From: Paraburkholderia silviterrae
GTDB taxonomy: Bacteria; Pseudomonadota; Gammaproteobacteria; Burkholderiales; Burkholderiaceae
NCBI RefSeq assembly: GCF_004353915.1
Contig: NZ_SMRP01000010.1
Location: 1-44,406, forward strand
DNA length: 44,406 nucleotides
Direction: 5' to 3'
Shown here: piece by piece, positions 42,142 to 44,406 of the stretch
Layout: every line of letters starts with the position of its first letter
Numbering within the stretch: position 1 is the stretch's first letter
Position numbers and translations under genes: made by a program
Notes under the pieces: model-generated
What the model was told of the DNA's origin: nothing
What the model saw: the letters and a program-made list of their open reading frames with translations, nothing else
The model's database searches: none

Positions 42142-43932
42142 ATGAACTTCAACGCCCCCGTCAAGGACATGCTGTTCGTGCTCAAAGAGCTGGCCGGCAT
42201 CGACGAAATCGCCACTTTGCCCGGCTTCGAGGATGCTGGCTTCGAGACCGCCCAGGCGGTGCTGGACGAAGCCGCGAAGCTGTGCGGGGAAGTGCTCGCG
42301 CCGCTGAACGTGGAAGGCGACCGCGCGCCGAGTAGCTGGCGTGACGGTGAAGTCACGGCAACGCCGGGCTTCAAGGCCGCGTTCGAGCAGTTCGCCGAAG
42401 GCGGCTGGCAAGGTTTGCAACATCCGGCCGAGTTCGGCGGCCAGGGCCTGCCGAAGCTGATCGGCACGCCGTGCAACGAGATGGTCAACGCGGCGAATCT
42501 CTCGTTCGCGCTGTGCCCGCTCTTGACCGATGGCGCGATCGAGGCGCTGCTGACCGCGGGCACCGAAGAGCAGAAGGCCCGCTACGTGCCGAAGCTCATC
42601 TCGGGCGAATGGACCGGGACGATGAACCTGACCGAGCCGCAGGCCGGCTCCGACCTGGCCATGGTGCGCTCGCGCGCCGAGCCGCAGGCCGATGGTTCGT
42701 ACCGCGTGTTCGGCACCAAGATCTTCATCACCTGGGGCGAGCACGACATGGCGAAGAACATCGTCCATCTCGTGCTGGCGCGCGTGCCGAACGCACCCGA
42801 AGGCGTGAAGGGCATTTCGCTGTTCATCGTGCCGAAGTTCCTCGTCAACGAGGACGGCTCGCTCGGCGCGCGCAACGACGTGCATTGCGTGTCGATCGAG
42901 CACAAGCTCGGCATCAAGGCGAGCCCGACGGCCGTGCTGCAATACGGCGATAACGGCGGCGCGATCGGCTACCTCGTGGGCGAAGAGAACCGCGGCCTCG
43001 AGTACATGTTCGTGATGATGAACGCGGCGCGCTTCGGCGTGGGCACGCAGGGCGTGGCGATTGCCGAGCGCGCGTACCAGCAGGCGGCGGCGTTCGCGAA
43101 GGAGCGCGTGCAGAGCCGCCCGGTGGACGGCTCGGCCAAGGAGTCGGTGACGATCATGCATCACCCCGACGTGCGCCGCATGCTCGCCACCATGCGTTCG
43201 ATGACCGAGGGCGCACGCGCGCTCGCCTATGTGGCGGCAGGCCATTGCGATATCGCGCATCGTCATCCGGACGAAAGCGTGCGCGCGCGGCATCAGGCGA
43301 TCTACGAGTTCCTCGTGCCCATCGTGAAGGGCTGGAGTACCGAGATGGCCAACGAGGTCACGAGCCTCGGCGTGCAGGTGCACGGCGGCATGGGCTTCAT
43401 CGAGGAAACGGGCGCGGCGCAGCACTATCGCGACGCACGCATTCTCGCGATCTATGAAGGCACGACGGCGATCCAGGCGAACGATCTGATCGGCCGCAAG
43501 ACGGTGCGCGACGGCGGCGCGGTCGCGAAGGCGCTGCTTGAAGAAGTGGCGAAGACGGCCGAGTCGCTCGCGCAAGTCGACGGCGCGGCGGCCGCTTCGA
43601 TGCGCGCGCAACTGGAGCAGGGCGCACAGGCGCTCGCGCGCGCCGTGGACTTCATGATCGAGAACGTCAAGCGCGATCCGAACGGGACCTTCATGGGGAG
43701 CGTTCCCTATCTGAAACTCGCGGGCATCGTGCTGTGCGGCTGGCAGCTTGGGCGCGCGTTGCTCGTCGCGCAGCGCAATCTCGCCGACGATCCGTCGTTC
43801 TATGGCGCCAAGATCGCGATGGCGCAGTTCTATGCCGAACATGTCCTGTCGCAGGCCAACGGCTTCGCGACTGCGGTGGTGGGCGCACGGGGCGGGGAAG
43901 GCGTGCTCGCGCTCGCCGAAGAGCAGTTCTGA
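42142..43932 (+). CDS. Acyl-CoA dehydrogenase with C-terminal extension (FadE-like, about 600 residues)
   Basis: The 596-residue protein starts MNFNAPVKDMLFVLKELAGI, characteristic of the long acyl-CoA dehydrogenases with an extra N-terminal helix and a C-terminal domain. Family motifs are MNLTEPQAGSDLAMVRSRA and FGTKIFITWGEHDM (FAD and substrate region), LGIKASPTAVLQYGD, and QVHGGMGFIEETGAAQHYRD with RILAIYEGTTAIQANDLIGR. It would oxidise acyl-CoA to 2-enoyl-CoA and pass electrons to ETF. GAAAGG lies before the ATG. The ETF-ubiquinone oxidoreductase gene that follows 36 bases later would take those electrons on to the respiratory chain. Confidence 0.93.
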   Translation: MNFNAPVKDMLFVLKELAGIDEIATLPGFEDAGFETAQAVLDEAAKLCGEVLAPLNVEGDRAPSSWRDGEVTATPGFKAAFEQFAEGGWQGLQHPAEFGGQGLPKLIGTPCNEMVNAANLSFALCPLLTDGAIEALLTAGTEEQKARYVPKLISGEWTGTMNLTEPQAGSDLAMVRSRAEPQADGSYRVFGTKIFITWGEHDMAKNIVHLVLARVPNAPEGVKGISLFIVPKFLVNEDGSLGARNDVHCVSIEHKLGIKASPTAVLQYGDNGGAIGYLVGEENRGLEYMFVMMNAARFGVGTQGVAIAERAYQQAAAFAKERVQSRPVDGSAKESVTIMHHPDVRRMLATMRSMTEGARALAYVAAGHCDIAHRHPDESVRARHQAIYEFLVPIVKGWSTEMANEVTSLGVQVHGGMGFIEETGAAQHYRDARILAIYEGTTAIQANDLIGRKTVRDGGAVAKALLEEVAKTAESLAQVDGAAAASMRAQLEQGAQALARAVDFMIENVKRDPNGTFMGSVPYLKLAGIVLCGWQLGRALLVAQRNLADDPSFYGAKIAMAQFYAEHVLSQANGFATAVVGARGGEGVLALAEEQF

Positions 43933-43968
43933 TATCGGCCCGATGCCGTCTGAAACGGAAACCGCAGC

Positions 43969-44406
43969 ATGAACTCGAATGATTTGATCGCGCAATACGG
44001 CCCACGCGAGTCGATGGAATACGACGTGGTGATCGTAGGCGGCGGCCCGGCAGGCCTGTCCGCGGCGATCCGCCTGAAGCAGCTGGCAGCAGAAAAGGGC
44101 GTCGAGATCGGCGTATGCGTGCTGGAGAAAGGCTCGGAGATCGGAGCGCATATCCTCTCGGGCGCGGTCATGGACCCGCGCGCCATCGACGAGCTCATTC
44201 CCGACTGGAAGGAGCAAGGCGCGCCGCTGAACGTGCCCGTGACCGAAGATCAATTCCTTTTCCTCACGGAAGGCGGCGCGAAGGCGGTGCCCAACTGGGC
44301 GCTGCCGGACAACTTCAAGAACCACGGCAACTACGTGATCAGCCTCGCGAACGTCACGCGCTGGCTGGGCCAGCAGGCCGAGGCGCTGGGCGTGGAGATC
44401 TTCCCG
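43969..44406 (+). CDS. Electron transfer flavoprotein-ubiquinone oxidoreductase, N-terminal part (runs off window)
   Basis: The frame from ATG 43969 stays open for 146 codons to the window end. MEYDVVIVGGGPAGLSAAIR is the FAD-binding start, and KGSEIGAHILSGAVMDPRAI with LPDNFKNHGNYVISLANVTR are typical of ETF-QO. The enzyme passes electrons from ETF to ubiquinone through FAD and a 4Fe-4S cluster, whose cysteines would lie beyond the edge. It follows the acyl-CoA dehydrogenase closely, and the pair forms an electron-transfer unit for beta-oxidation. Confidence 0.93.
   Translation, partial: MNSNDLIAQYGPRESMEYDVVIVGGGPAGLSAAIRLKQLAAEKGVEIGVCVLEKGSEIGAHILSGAVMDPRAIDELIPDWKEQGAPLNVPVTEDQFLFLTEGGAKAVPNWALPDNFKNHGNYVISLANVTRWLGQQAEALGVEIFP

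Noticed and set aside
41947..44325. A 792-codon open frame antisense to the acyl-CoA dehydrogenase and ETF-QO genes
   Set aside because: No domain, no ribosome site, composition of a GC shadow; it spans two well-identified genes.

Overview
The window is high-GC proteobacterial DNA, most likely from Paraburkholderia, Caballeronia or a close Burkholderiaceae relative. The evidence is the very GC-rich third codon positions, a DUF4148 secreted protein, a DUF6622 membrane protein, an AAHS-family aromatic-acid transporter and several one-operon LysR, ROK and ECF systems arranged as in that family. This is inference from content; no rRNA or marker gene is present. I found no tRNA, rRNA, CRISPR array, insertion sequence or prophage.

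Layout. 1-426 (minus): start of a type VI secretion tip unit, PAAR then a VgrG-like gene cut by the window edge. 790-3023 (plus): an ECF sigma factor between two related membrane anti-sigma-like proteins. 3171-5542 (minus): a DUF4148 protein and a two-PDZ HtrA protease. 5968-9860 (plus): a diguanylate cyclase and a CSS-motif EAL phosphodiesterase. 9930-14867 (minus): a ribose-type sugar ABC transporter led by its ROK repressor, with a 25-bp palindromic operator upstream. 15127-18091 (plus): an ECF42-type unit of two DGPF/YCII proteins, a VOC protein and a sigma factor carrying a tandem-repeat insertion. 18164-24961: a LysR-controlled aromatic 2-oxo-acid pathway. 25025-26806 (minus): a dipZ-like gene split by an in-frame TAA. 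27087-31293 (plus): a TonB receptor with its own ExbB, ExbD and TonB, under a near-perfect Zur box. 31361-35446: sugar-acid genes (gudP-like transporter, lactonase, denD-like dehydrogenase). 35504-37558 (minus): a LytS/LytTR two-component system. 37720-40465 (minus): DUF6622 protein and a rhomboid protease fused to a beta-propeller. 40781 to the end (plus): AraC regulator, acyl-CoA dehydrogenase and the start of ETF-ubiquinone oxidoreductase.

The most informative region is 18164-24961. It encodes a LysR regulator, a benzoylformate-decarboxylase-like enzyme, an aromatic aldehyde dehydrogenase, a ketopantoate-reductase-family dehydrogenase and an aromatic acid symporter. The usual flavin (S)-mandelate dehydrogenase and mandelate racemase are not seen here. 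Some ketopantoate-reductase-family enzymes are D-mandelate dehydrogenases, so the cluster reads as a candidate D-mandelate to benzoylformate to benzaldehyde to benzoate route. A 42-bp regulatory element in the LysR/decarboxylase intergenic region recurs upstream of the transporter, 33 of 42 bases identical and at the same distance from a -10 box. This defines a candidate two-promoter regulon; the second copy is preceded by a four-run G-quadruplex motif.

The second clear regulatory unit is the TonB system: the Zur-like box overlaps the predicted -10, which points to zinc or zincophore uptake rather than iron.
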